From NCBI GenBank assembly GCA_012841925.1, contig DUTT01000036.1, forward strand, positions 1 to 54,078: a stretch of 54,078 nt of DNA. The letters are read 5' to 3'. The notes under the pieces are model-generated. The model did no database searches. It was not told where the DNA came from and saw only the letters and a list, made by a program, of their open reading frames with translations. Positions 7,163-15,400 of this stretch are shown here, piece after piece. Each line of letters opens with the position of its first letter. The stretch's first letter is position 1. The DNA comes from Clostridiales bacterium. GTDB taxonomy: Bacteria; Bacillota; Clostridia; Peptostreptococcales; Anaerovoracaceae. The position numbers were made by a program, and so were the translations under genes.

Positions 7163-8602
7163 CTACAGCTTGTGCACCTTCGTCCGATCTGCAGATTTCG
7201 AAAGATACATCGCCCGATCTGCACGGTCCACCGCGTCGGAGTAACCGCGGTCGTCACGCATAAAATAAGAGAGACCAACCGATATGGACGGCCGGATGGC
7301 TCCCGCACCCGCATCGATTTCCACATCCGACACGGCGTCGCGCAGCTTGTGCGCAAACGGGATGGCGTCTTCTTCGTCAAGCCCGTCAAAAATTCCGATA
7401 AACTCATCGCCGCCCCAGCGCAGCAGCACATCCTCCTTGCGAACGCACCTCTGAACCGCCTCCGCCACCGCACTGATGGCCAGGTCGCCCACGGGATGGC
7501 CGTACGTATCGTTGATCCGCTTGAGCCCGTCCACATCGAACAGCATCACCGCGGGCGAAATCCCGTTCGACCGAAATCGCTCAAACAAGCCGGTTAAAAG
7601 CACCTCGCCGTACCGGCGCGACCCCGCGCCGGTGAGGGCATCCGTGTTCGCCTCGGTGACGGCCGTTTGCAGCGAGCTGTGCCCGTCCTCCAACTGATCT
7701 TTCGCGTGGCGGATCACGAAAAAGTCAATCGCCAGCGCAAAGACGAACAGGATGACGATGCCGGCAAACAGCACCTGCTGCCCCACCCGTGACACCGGCT
7801 CCAGCAGCGATGCCTTGTCCTGACGCACGATAAAATGCGTGTCGTTTTGCATGTGGTACGCGAGATGATAGCTGTCGTCTTTATAAAACAGAGCGTATGA
7901 GTCGTCGGTCCGAACGACGTCGGCGCCTTCAAGCAGTGCGCTATAGACCTCCCGGCTGTTGAGCTCCGCCCGGATCGTCTCCGAGCACAGCGCGTGGATC
8001 TGCCCGCTCAGGTCGAACACCAGCTGATCGTAGCCGAGCACCTGTCCCTGGGCGACGATCGGAGACCGAACCGCAAAGTACTCGTGGCCGCTCGCCAGGC
8101 AGAGCACGGACGAAGCTTCATCGAGCGTTGCGCAGCCGTCCCATCCGTCACACGCCGAACCTTCGTATCCCGGCGCCGTGTAGCGCGCGATCACCGTGTC
8201 GTCCACGAGTCGCTCCGACTTGAGCAGGTACTCGAGCGCGCCCGCCCCGTCCTCGTACTTATTCTGCGTCGCCTCGATCAGGCCGTCCAGATCGAGCCGG
8301 CCATTTTTGTAGTCGAGGATCGCATCGCGGATGACCGACCGGCTCGACATACTCCTGGCGCCTTCCATTCCGCGCTCCATGCTGTTCTGCAGCCCGGCGT
8401 AGCGGATGTAGGCAAGCTTGCCGAAGTTTTCCACCAGGCTCTGCTGCAGCTCCGCTTTAAGCGGCAGGTAGATCAGCAGGACAACCGCAACCGACGATAT
8501 AACGACGAGGGCAGTAAGCGTTGCCACGACCCGGTTCGCAAATTCCCGGGTCGAGTACGCGTGACCCCCAAGCTTCTTTGTATGTTCCAGATGTTCGTCC
8601 AC
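7163..8602 (-). CDS. Membrane-bound diguanylate cyclase (GGDEF)
   Basis: The 479-aa protein makes cyclic di-GMP from two GTP. A membrane helix (about residues 25-48) leads into an extracytoplasmic sensory region of some 220 residues. A second helix (AGIVILFVFALAIDFFVI) leads to a cytoplasmic GGDEF domain with DALTGAGSRRYGE, FDVDGLKRINDTYGH and an intact WGGDEF active site. RKED lies five residues before GGDEF and is a correctly spaced inhibitory I-site, so product inhibition is expected. The start is GTG at 8602, with GGAGG 7 nt upstream; a TTG five codons earlier overlaps that ribosome site and is rejected. The sensed ligand is unknown. Confidence 0.95.
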   Translation of the reverse strand: MDEHLEHTKKLGGHAYSTREFANRVVATLTALVVISSVAVVLLIYLPLKAELQQSLVENFGKLAYIRYAGLQNSMERGMEGARSMSSRSVIRDAILDYKNGRLDLDGLIEATQNKYEDGAGALEYLLKSERLVDDTVIARYTAPGYEGSACDGWDGCATLDEASSVLCLASGHEYFAVRSPIVAQGQVLGYDQLVFDLSGQIHALCSETIRAELNSREVYSALLEGADVVRTDDSYALFYKDDSYHLAYHMQNDTHFIVRQDKASLLEPVSRVGQQVLFAGIVILFVFALAIDFFVIRHAKDQLEDGHSSLQTAVTEANTDALTGAGSRRYGEVLLTGLFERFRSNGISPAVMLFDVDGLKRINDTYGHPVGDLAISAVAEAVQRCVRKEDVLLRWGGDEFIGIFDGLDEEDAIPFAHKLRDAVSDVEIDAGAGAIRPSISVGLSYFMRDDRGYSDAVDRADRAMYLSKSADRTKVHKL

Positions 8603-8817
8603 GTCGCCGCCTCCCAATCGTCCGTTGTGTCAGGTCTCACTACTATGTATCGACATAAAGCGGCGTTTGTTTAGGGAAAGGAAACGAGCCACGTGACCCG
8701 TTGGCGCAGATAGCTAATCTGGATGCAAAATTTGCGATCTTGAGTGGATCGCCGGAGCTGATTGCCGTTCTGAGTACAAAATTTGCGATCTTGAGTGAAA
8801 GTCAGCGAGAGGCGGAC

Positions 8818-8856
8818 GAGATATCGAACACTTTCGCCAAAAGTGTTCGATATCTC
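8818..8856. repeat. Perfect 17-bp inverted repeat
   Basis: GAGATATCGAACACTTT (8818-8834) pairs perfectly with 8840-8856 around the loop CGCCA. Neither side carries a U-tract, so this is not an ordinary terminator. It could be an operator or a structured RNA element belonging to the surrounding repeat modules. Confidence 0.75.
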
Positions 8857-8959
8857 CCTTAAATGGAAATCGGCTTCACACAAAACTGGAAATTTTGCCT
8901 TTTAAACGCCGATTTCCATCCAATCCCGCGCCAGCGGATCCAATTTGCAAAGAAAGGCA

Positions 8960-8984
8960 GGATGGATTCCATAGGAATCCATCC
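8960..8984 (-). terminator. Probable terminator of the two-domain lipoprotein gene
   Basis: A perfect 11-bp stem GGATGGATTCC/GGAATCCATCC with a 3-nt loop lies about 30 nt downstream of the lipoprotein stop. On the minus strand it is followed by TGCCTTTCTTTGC, a weak U-rich tail. Confidence 0.55.
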
Positions 8985-9015
8985 GAATATAACACTCCCT
9001 CCTAATGACTCTTGC

Positions 9016-10473
9016 TCAATTTGCAATAGGAATAATGGTCAGCTCCATCGTTTCCGGCAGGTTGCCGTACTCTTCGTAGAAGTCCCAAAACGATTTCTCC
9101 GCAATGTAATGATTTCGACCACCCACCACCTGAACATAGTAGGGCCTGCCTTCTGAATCTGAGAAATCGGAATGGATGTCCGTCAGCTGAGTTAGAACAT
9201 CTGCTTTTTTATCCAGCCTGAATGACGATAAATACGTATGCGCCGCGCCTCCGGATCCTATGGAGTAAATGGTTCCGTCGGCGGAGATCACTCCGTAATT
9301 TCTGCTCCAGAACGACGTCAGCAAAACAGGCTTGCCGTCTTTTAGCGTAAAGATCGAGTTGGGTGCGGAGTTCTTCAGCCCGTCCACCGTTCCGAGCAAT
9401 AATTCCGGAGTTTTATCGTCGTTGATATCGATGACAGCGTACGCCAGCTTCGCATCAGAGGGATAGGGATATTCCATAAAACCGATTCTTTCGAGATCGC
9501 CGTCGAGGAGTTCGTCCCTGCGCATATATTCGGAAACGAGATAGAAATCGTTCAAAAGGGAGCGGTATTCGCCCGGCGCGTCCCGGTAGGACGAGGGATA
9601 TTCAACCGGTGTTGAAGATCCTTCGTCGTGTCGCGTGACGGAGGAGAGGTCGACCGCGTCGGGGTGAATCGGCACGAAGTCAAGGTTCATCCGTTTTTTC
9701 GGGTGACTATACTGTTCGAGCAGCGCATAAAATTCATCTTCTACAATCTCGATTTCTTTCCCGTTTTCATATTTTGTCCAGTATGGATCGGGGACTTCGC
9801 TGTCACCAAAAGAAAGTGCGGAGCGCGCATCCGAAACGACCGTAAATTCCGACCGGCCGGCTTCCAGGCGAAATGCGCTTACGTTGACATACCCCGTACC
9901 GTGCCAGTCGATGCATCGATAAAAGGTGCCGTCCGCAGATAAAACGGTGGCGTATTGCAGTTCGTAAGAGTCCGCTTCGAGGCACACGAGCTCTCCACCC
10001 CGTACCGTAAAGACAGCAGTGATGGAGAGGGCTTGACCGCGCAGAGTGTCCCGGGAAGAGTTGTTCAGCAACAGCAACTCGGGGGACTTGTCGCCATCCA
10101 GATCGACCAGCGCGTAACCGGAGGTTCCCTCGATGCTTCCATGCGGATATGCAACATACCCCCTCTGCCGTATCGTTTCCGCAACCGCTTCGCATTCGAG
10201 CTGAATTTCCTGCGTATTCTTGCCCTCACGCTCTAAGAGTTCGCACCGCCGCAGAAGTTCGCCGTACAGATAGAGGTCAGACAAAACGGGCGTATAGTCA
10301 GCTGGAACGTTCGGGTACGATGTGGGCGCGACAATGCTCTCCCCCATGAATGCGATCGACACCGCCTCTGCGCCGTCAGGCTCTTCCTTATCCCCGCCTC
10401 CCGGCCCGCAGCCGGTGCAGGAGCATAAGACAACAGCCAGCAAAAGAACATAGGACCATAGATATTTTTTCAT
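9016..10473 (-). CDS. Lipoprotein with two tandem copies of one domain
   Basis: The 485-aa product carries a signal peptide and a cysteine-rich lipobox region (LCSCTGC). The mature protein is an internal duplication. Residues about 55-265 and about 290-485 align, each with a Y-x-PxxYxxxLxDxY(L/L)xxExxRR-ELL helix, then a calcium-loop-like DLDGDKSPELLLL or DINDDKTPELLLG. Each continues with a (L/I)SADGT(F/I)Y strand, a YxxxSxFRL(E/D) strand, and a closing (F/F)(Y/D)xxxE(Q/E)Y helix with a hydrophobic (V/I)PI end. The DxDxD-x-xPE loop is the type seen in VCBS/FG-GAP-like and EF-hand-like repeats. The function is unknown; surface calcium-dependent binding is a guess. AAGGAG precedes the ATG. A small membrane gene lies 25 nt upstream. 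Confidence 0.85.
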   Translation of the reverse strand: MKKYLWSYVLLLAVVLCSCTGCGPGGGDKEEPDGAEAVSIAFMGESIVAPTSYPNVPADYTPVLSDLYLYGELLRRCELLEREGKNTQEIQLECEAVAETIRQRGYVAYPHGSIEGTSGYALVDLDGDKSPELLLLNNSSRDTLRGQALSITAVFTVRGGELVCLEADSYELQYATVLSADGTFYRCIDWHGTGYVNVSAFRLEAGRSEFTVVSDARSALSFGDSEVPDPYWTKYENGKEIEIVEDEFYALLEQYSHPKKRMNLDFVPIHPDAVDLSSVTRHDEGSSTPVEYPSSYRDAPGEYRSLLNDFYLVSEYMRRDELLDGDLERIGFMEYPYPSDAKLAYAVIDINDDKTPELLLGTVDGLKNSAPNSIFTLKDGKPVLLTSFWSRNYGVISADGTIYSIGSGGAAHTYLSSFRLDKKADVLTQLTDIHSDFSDSEGRPYYVQVVGGRNHYIAEKSFWDFYEEYGNLPETMELTIIPIAN

Positions 10474-10498
10474 GAGACTCTCCTTGCAATACGTAAAA

Positions 10499-10702
10499 TC
10501 AATACCTGCTAAAGCGTCCGAACTTTCTCTGAATCGCTACCGTCACACCAAAAGAGATGGCGGCCAGCAAGAAAACGCCGCCGACCACAGACCAGGGTGA
10601 ATCGTTGCCGCTTGAATCCACATGGAAAAAGACCAGATAAACGCTCAGCACAACGGCCAGCACGAGATGCACGCACAGAGCGATAAAAGTTCTGAATTTC
10701 AT
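10499..10702 (-). CDS. Small two-helix membrane protein
   Basis: The 67-aa product has two hydrophobic helices (about residues 5-27 and 38-57) joined by a short polar hairpin (HVDSSGNDSPWS), and ends in a basic tail (QRKFGRFSRY). A strong ribosome site, GGAGGGGTGAGGT, directly precedes the ATG, so it is very likely translated. It is 25 nt upstream of the two-domain lipoprotein and 70 nt downstream of the zinc-ribbon gene, probably in one transcript. I do not recognise the family. Confidence 0.75.
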   Translation of the reverse strand: MKFRTFIALCVHLVLAVVLSVYLVFFHVDSSGNDSPWSVVGGVFLLAAISFGVTVAIQRKFGRFSRY

Positions 10703-10772
10703 ACCTCACCCCTCCACTCGACGGACAACGCTTTATGGATTAAAGCTTGCGATACAGTCGTTGAATACCGAC

Positions 10773-12059
10773 CTAATCCTTAAACAGCCTTCTGAATTTA
10801 CTTCTCGGTTTACCCAGCACTTCGTCTATATGAAATGTCTGGAACAGGAAAGGCGACTTTACATATTTGACCGGCACAGGCGGAGAAAACATGGTGCATT
10901 CATCCGACATTTTCGGCTGCGGATACGGTTCAAGTGTAATCGTGTAGTCCTTCTTGCCGGCCTCCAAAAATAACGCCGCTGCTTTCCCTGTTTGAGCGTT
11001 GACCGCCATCCGGGTCTGTAAATCCGACTCGCCCGCCCAGTCTGGTTTATCGAGGTACCATATGGGCAGGTTGACAGATGCGTATTTGTGGCGCCTCAAA
11101 TCCGTCACCCATCCCAGCACCTTAACATCGCTGAGGCCAAAAGTGGACTTGAGCATGTCAGGTAAATCCCGGCGCAGGATTCGATAAGGCGCCGTCACGC
11201 GCTCGTCGTTGTTCATGGGGGCAAAAATGCGCACATCGTCCTCTAAAAATGCCGGCGTAAACGGTGCGGACTCCCCGTAATCCCAGGGGTTCAGTTCGTT
11301 GAGCAGGTAGATGTCAAAAAGGGAGCACTGCGGCCTTGCCCAGTTGATTCGATCGTGATAAAAAGTGAACCGCCCGCGCTCGGTGTCCGCCGTCGCTTTT
11401 ACGCTGATATCCTCGACCCAGTACGGCAGGCAAATCGCCTGTACCTCTGATCTGATCCTCTTTTCGATATCCTGCCCTTCGAAGTGGCTCCGGTTCTCTG
11501 CAGCCAGGCGAAGCATCTGCGCGATGGCCTGTGCCTTCGTGACCTTCGAGGGAAGCACCAGATCGTACATGTTCGGGTCGTAGCCGTAGACGAGATTTTC
11601 GCCATATGCGCCGGTTTCAAACACCTCGGAGTACATAATTTTATTGCCGCAATGCCCGCACGTGAACACACTTTGTGTCGAAAATCCTGTAATTTGAGCA
11701 CCGCAATACGGGCAGTCAAAGGATTTTTCTTCCCGGTTGTGCCACTTTTCGTACGTTCCCCTATCGTGCTCATAGAGCAGATCGTCCAGGCTGCTCGTTC
11801 TCTGCGTCATCTCGTCAGGAAATTTCACATATTTTAAGGCGGTTTCGCCCAGGCCCACGTGAGTGAGTTTTAGAAGTCCGTCGATCACCGGAATCGGGCG
11901 GTGACGGAAAATCATATCCAGCGTATACCTGTAGTCCGCAGAGGCCCACGGAGTAAAAGCTCCACAGTAAGGACACGCGAATCCTTCGGCTTTCTGATCG
12001 AAGTACGAAGGAGCGCCGCACTCTTGACACTTTATGGCTGTTGTACCTTCTTCACGCAT
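10773..12059 (-). CDS. Zinc-ribbon protein of unknown function
   Basis: The 428-aa product has two rubredoxin/TFIIB-like zinc ribbons in its N-terminal half. The first is CQECG...CPYCG (residues about 10-30); the second is CPYCG...CGHCG (about 120-142). The rest is a unique alpha/beta region of about 250 residues with several WxxD and YPxP motifs (for example LPYWVEDISVKA, LPIWYLDKPDW). Such proteins are often mislabelled as helicase or PriA-like because of the ribbons, yet no helicase motif is present. The start at 12059 is chosen because AGGAGGAGG lies 5 nt upstream; 17 further in-frame codons upstream have no ribosome site. A 70-bp tandem duplication occupies its leader. Confidence 0.8.
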   Translation of the reverse strand: MREEGTTAIKCQECGAPSYFDQKAEGFACPYCGAFTPWASADYRYTLDMIFRHRPIPVIDGLLKLTHVGLGETALKYVKFPDEMTQRTSSLDDLLYEHDRGTYEKWHNREEKSFDCPYCGAQITGFSTQSVFTCGHCGNKIMYSEVFETGAYGENLVYGYDPNMYDLVLPSKVTKAQAIAQMLRLAAENRSHFEGQDIEKRIRSEVQAICLPYWVEDISVKATADTERGRFTFYHDRINWARPQCSLFDIYLLNELNPWDYGESAPFTPAFLEDDVRIFAPMNNDERVTAPYRILRRDLPDMLKSTFGLSDVKVLGWVTDLRRHKYASVNLPIWYLDKPDWAGESDLQTRMAVNAQTGKAAALFLEAGKKDYTITLEPYPQPKMSDECTMFSPPVPVKYVKSPFLFQTFHIDEVLGKPRSKFRRLFKD

Positions 12060-12087
12060 GCTGACCTCCTCCTGTTCGCATAAGGCT

Positions 12088-12227
12088 TGATCCTGCGCCC
12101 GAATTGTCACCGCTTCTGCGGATCCGTCCCATAGGCAGCCACTGGAGCTGTTTCATATGATCCTGCGCCTGAATTGTCACCGCTTCTGCGGACCCGTCCC
12201 ATAGGCAGCCACTGGAGCTGCTTCATG
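12088..12227. repeat. 70-bp tandem duplication
   Basis: Two head-to-tail 70-bp units (12088-12157 and 12158-12227) differ by about five bases; a third begins as TGACCCCGCG. Each contains GAATTGTCACCGCTTCTGCGG and CCCATAGGCAGCCACTGGAGC. They occupy the 5' leader of the zinc-ribbon gene, so they may duplicate a control site. Confidence 0.9.
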
Positions 12228-12470
12228 TGACCCCGCGTTTACAGCATTTGAGCCCGTATTTTATTCGTACAGTCCGTGCCGAGTAAAAGAGCAATAATCT
12301 CTTCGTTCTTTCTTACCACCCCATTGTTTTATTTGTATACATTGTATCATGAGCGAATATAAAAGCCATCCATTCTAACGAAAAGCCCTGATCTTTTGAC
12401 CAGGGCCTGAAGTTGGTTGCTGCTGTTTGGATCAATCAAAACGGCAGTGGCAATGTACGTTTTGTCCGGG

Positions 12471-12703
12471 GAATGACAGAAAAGTCGCTCTTGCGTACGG
12501 GTTTGAGGACTTTTGCGTTTTGCCCGGGAAAGTGGCAAAAAAGCCGCTCTTGAGTACTTTATTTGGCATTATATGGGAATTACATCGAGTTACTAGACAC
12601 TTTTCGCAAATCTGTTCATTATCTCGCCTAAACCCAAAGAGGATCCACTCATTATCGCAAATTTTGGCATTTTTTCGCGAAATTCCTCCGGAGGTCCGAC
12701 TCG
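12471..12703. repeat. Dispersed repeat B, copy 1
   Basis: This segment is homologous to 45960-46203, more than 33 kb away. Conserved blocks in order are a (T/A)CGCTCTTG(C/A)GT module, GCAAAAA(A/T)G(C/A)CGCTCTTGAGT, TTACTAGACACTTTTCGCAA followed by ATCTGTTCATTATCT, and CACTCATTATCGCAAATTTT. The first half consists of two related modules. There is no open frame common to both copies, no terminal inverted repeat and no target duplication that I can see. Confidence 0.85.
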
Positions 12704-12765
12704 ACGCATATCACGACGATATGCTCCTATCCAATTGGCATTCTTATGCATTTCGCGCATCATCA

Positions 12766-13005
12766 TTACAGCTTTCGTGTATCACTGCCCTGCACAACCC
12801 TGTATCCGGCATTAAGCCACGCCGATGCTTGTGTATGCCCTCCATTTGCCCACCAAGATCTATGTGTATAAGCACTTGCGGACAGAGGGAACCCCAATAT
12901 TGTCTCTATTTCCCCAAAGCCCATATTCACATTATCTTGAGCTGATAGCAATAGCATCTGTTCAAGAGGCGCATATGTACTCAAAATTCTATCCCTCTTA
13001 TCCAT
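12766..13005 (-). CDS. Small DUF7662-like protein
   Basis: The 79-aa product shows FGEIETILGFPLSASAYTHRSWW, then ANGGHTQASAWLNAGYRV. This is the pattern of the short DUF7662 module (an E-I-E-x-I-LG-PLP-SA-Y--WW-N---H-QA-AWL-AG-xV signature), which recurs beside restriction and toxin-like genes and resembles a small DNA-binding fold. Its molecular role is not established. The ATG follows the stop of the pRiA4b-like gene by one base (TAAgATG), so translation is probably coupled. There is no strong ribosome site of its own. The C terminus (GSDTRKL) is slightly shorter than usual. Confidence 0.75.
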   Translation of the reverse strand: MDKRDRILSTYAPLEQMLLLSAQDNVNMGFGEIETILGFPLSASAYTHRSWWANGGHTQASAWLNAGYRVVQGSDTRKL

Positions 13006-13006
13006 C

Positions 13007-13705
13007 TTACTTTTTAAGATATTTGCGCTCGATTAGGTCAATGGAGCGTTGCGTCGGCTCTAATCTGTCCTCGTAGCATTGCTTATAAATACGAGGTATC
13101 TTTTTTAAACGGAAATTCATATCGTCTAAATCAAACGCGTCCATGTCAAACTCGTCCACACCGAGCCATTCGCTGAACTGTTTATAGTCCGCGCCTTTCT
13201 TCTTTTTGAAGGCTTTAACTAAGTCCTTTAGGCCAGCGGTTCCGCCGACATCCTCGACGATACCGAAGCCTGCGCCGCCCAACGCACGAGGAAGCTCACT
13301 GCCCGGTAAAGCCTTATCCTCAAATATTTCTTCGAGGGTCAGCTTCACCCACCAATCGTCTCCGAAATCATAGTTGAAGTTCAGCGTGCTTCCGGGGTAC
13401 AACCCGATTCTGCGAAGGGTTCCTTCTGTGGCATCGTAAACTTTTACATCACGATGCGGGTCAGAGTAGTCGTCAAAATGATCGTCTATGATTTCAAAGC
13501 GCAGAATGACATCGGGCGCATTTGACGGCATCTCAAGCGGCACTTCAAGAGCCATCAAATGACTTGCCGTCATCTCAAATAGCACCTGAATGATGTAGCA
13601 CAGCCGCGCCGGGGTAATATTGTCTGTAACTTGAAAGCGTCGCCAAATAATTGGCTCATAGTCATCAAGTTCCGCACAAAACTGATATATGGAATGTGTA
13701 GCCAT
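13007..13705 (-). CDS. Plasmid pRiA4b ORF-3 family protein
   Basis: The 232-aa acidic protein has the family signatures YQFCAELDDYEPIIWRRFQV at the N terminus and LxxGSxLxFNYDFGDDWW near residue 115. It continues with ALPGSELPRALGGAGFGIVEDVGG. Members occur as passengers in some mobile elements and as free-standing chromosomal genes; the function is unknown. No transposase is present here. The start at 13705 follows the guaA stop by 5 nt, and its GGGAG ribosome site lies inside the end of guaA, so guaA, this gene and the DUF7662-like gene look like one operon. Confidence 0.85.
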   Translation of the reverse strand: MATHSIYQFCAELDDYEPIIWRRFQVTDNITPARLCYIIQVLFEMTASHLMALEVPLEMPSNAPDVILRFEIIDDHFDDYSDPHRDVKVYDATEGTLRRIGLYPGSTLNFNYDFGDDWWVKLTLEEIFEDKALPGSELPRALGGAGFGIVEDVGGTAGLKDLVKAFKKKKGADYKQFSEWLGVDEFDMDAFDLDDMNFRLKKIPRIYKQCYEDRLEPTQRSIDLIERKYLKK

Positions 13706-13710
13706 CTCAA

Positions 13711-14709
13711 TCACTCCCACTCGATTGTCCCAGGGGGTTTTGGCGTGACGTCGTACACGACGCGGTTGACGCCGGGCACTTCGCTGGTGATGCGGCTGCT
13801 GATGCGCTGCAGCAGGTCGTGAGGCATGGGGTAGACGCCGGCGGACATGGCGTCACGGCTCGTGACGGCCCGTATCGCTATGGCCTGGCCGTACGCACGC
13901 CGACCGTCGACAACGCCGACCGACCGGAAGCCGGGGCAGGCAGTAAAGTACTGCCAGATCTCGCCCTCGAGACCGGCGTTCTTCACTTCTTCCCGCAAAA
14001 TAGCATCGGATTCCCGGACCATGTGGACCTTCTCTTTTGTAATCGCACCGATGACCCGAACGCCGAGCCCCGGCCCGGGAAATGGCTGCCGGTAGACCTG
14101 CTCGTGAGGAAGTCCGAGCAATTCGCCGGCGTCACGCACCTCGTCCTTGAACAAAAACTTCAGCGGCTCGACCAGTTCGAAATCGAACTCTTCCGGCAGA
14201 CCTCCGACGTTGTGGTGCGATTTTATGCCGCCCGTGGCGGACTTGCTCTCGAGAATATCCGGATAGATGGTGCCCTGGGCGAGGAATGGAATGTCGCCGA
14301 GCCTGGCGGCTTCTTCCTCGAACACGCGGATAAACTCTTCGCCGATGATTTTGCGCTTCGCTTCGGGTTCTTCCACACCGGCGAGCTTCGACAGGAACCG
14401 CTCGGATGCGTCGACGGCGATCAGCCGGATGTGCATCCGGTCTCCGAAGATCTGCTGAACGGCTTCGGGCTCGCCTTTGCGCATCAGGCCGTGGTCCACG
14501 AAGATGCATACGAGCTGGTCGCCCACCGCTTCGTGCACGAGCGCGGCGCACACGGAACTGTCCACCCCTCCGCTCAGCGCGAGCAGAATCCGTCGGTCCC
14601 CGACGGTTTTGCGAATATCTTCGATGCTCGCCTGCACGTATTCCTGCAGCGTACCGGCAAACCCGGTGCGCTGTTCCAGCGTTTCTCTTTTCGGTGTTGT
14701 TTTATCCAC
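13711..14709 (-). CDS. guaA: GMP synthase, ATP-pyrophosphatase part only
   Basis: The 332-aa product converts XMP to GMP with ATP and a nitrogen donor. It contains the PP-loop [12 protein letters not shown] near the N terminus, then [32 protein letters not shown], and the dimerisation domain ending in the canonical PPGTIEWE. The usual N-terminal class-I glutaminase (about 190 residues) is absent. The start GTG at 14709 has AAGGAAA upstream, and the preceding 950 nt are repeats, not glutaminase sequence. It therefore must use free ammonia or pair with a glutaminase encoded elsewhere, as archaeal GuaAb does. It sits downstream of IMP dehydrogenase on the same strand, separated by minisatellites. 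Confidence 0.9.
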   Translation of the reverse strand: MDKTTPKRETLEQRTGFAGTLQEYVQASIEDIRKTVGDRRILLALSGGVDSSVCAALVHEAVGDQLVCIFVDHGLMRKGEPEAVQQIFGDRMHIRLIAVDASERFLSKLAGVEEPEAKRKIIGEEFIRVFEEEAARLGDIPFLAQGTIYPDILESKSATGGIKSHHNVGGLPEEFDFELVEPLKFLFKDEVRDAGELLGLPHEQVYRQPFPGPGLGVRVIGAITKEKVHMVRESDAILREEVKNAGLEGEIWQYFTACPGFRSVGVVDGRRAYGQAIAIRAVTSRDAMSAGVYPMPHDLLQRISSRITSEVPGVNRVVYDVTPKPPGTIEWE

Positions 14710-14917
14710 GGGTGGTTTCCTTTCTAAAAAGCAAGTAGGGTTAGGCGGTGTGCCGCGTACCTTTTGCGGCTGGCGGCCTGATGGCATCGTGGCGCGTGCC
14801 CTTTGCAGCTGTGCGGCCCCGCGCTCTGCAGCTTCTCATTGTGCAATTTCTGCAGTTGTGCTACGCGGCGGTGGCAATTGGACCGGGGCAGCGGCTGCAT
14901 GTGGGACAAAATGCCTA

Positions 14918-15150
14918 AAGTGCACGAATTCGCCTTAAAATTAAGAATCTCTGAGCCAAATTGCCCGTTTTGCACGATATTATTTACATATAATGGCAAA
15001 TCGATGCATAAACGGACATTTTTTGCTCGAAATTGACCATTTTCTCAAAAAAATCGTGCAAAGCAGCGATTTCTGCCCACACCGGTTCGAAATATCGGCG
15101 AAATCGTGCAAAGTAGCGATTTTAGCTCACAATCTGCCGAGCCGCCTGCA
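14918..15150. repeat. Dispersed AT-rich repeat A, copy 2
   Basis: This is the partner of 1-233, with the same length, the same start and end, and both ATCGTGCAAAG(C/T)AGCGATTT modules. The conserved TATAAT at its centre and a nearby TTGCAC suggest it might be transcribed, though the spacing (13 nt) is poor. Related sequence, AAAATGCCTAAAGTGCACGA, extends about ten bases upstream of the boundary. Like copy 1 it lies downstream of a minus-strand gene and is joined to GC-rich tandem repeats. Confidence 0.85.
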
Positions 15151-15168
15151 CGGAATCGCCGGCTGCAG

Positions 15169-15345
15169 GCCGGCGCACCTTATGCTACCAATCCGCGCCG
15201 GCTTCGGTCGCCTGGCTAGCTTTGTCGCAGGCCGGCGCACCTTATGCTACCAATCCGCGCCGGCTTCGGTCGCCTGGCAAGCTTTGTCGCAGGCCGGCGC
15301 ACCTTATGCCTATCAATCCGCGCCGGCTTCGGTCGACTGGCAGGC
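15169..15345. repeat. 62-bp minisatellite, 3 units
   Basis: Three units start with GCCGGCGCACCTTATGC at 15169, 15231 and 15293, each also containing AATCCGCGCCGGCTTCGGTCG. The period is exactly 62 bp for the first two units, and the third is shortened and diverges. The units are nearly identical, which points to recent expansion. The period is not a multiple of three. Confidence 0.92.
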
Positions 15346-15400
15346 GGTTGCTGCATTCTTCCGCACAGCCCGGGGTGCAAGTCATCGGATTCTGTGTAAG

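Larger units (their letters stand above)
8603..9015. other. Intergenic region with modules and hairpins
   Basis: No gene is credible here. Two direct copies of (A/G)T(G/A)CAAAATTTGCGATCTTGAGTG lie at 8723-8746 and 8774-8797. A perfect 17-bp hairpin follows at 8818-8834/8840-8856. An 11-bp hairpin at 8960-8970/8974-8984 comes next and probably ends the lipoprotein transcript. Confidence 0.75.
12060..12765. other. Intergenic region with two kinds of repeat
   Basis: About 700 nt without a credible gene lie between the zinc-ribbon gene and the DUF7662-like gene. It contains the 70-bp tandem duplication (12088-12227) and repeat B copy 1 (12471-12703). A plus-strand frame across 12427-12945 is low-complexity repeat translation with no ribosome site. 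Confidence 0.7.

Noticed and set aside
12427-12945. Plus-strand open frame over repeat B and the DUF7662-like gene
   Set aside because: No ribosome site, low-complexity content, and the opposite strand holds a conserved protein.
13007-13705. pRiA4b ORF-3-like gene as part of an insertion element
   Set aside because: There is no transposase, inverted repeat or target duplication around it, and it is translationally tied to guaA.
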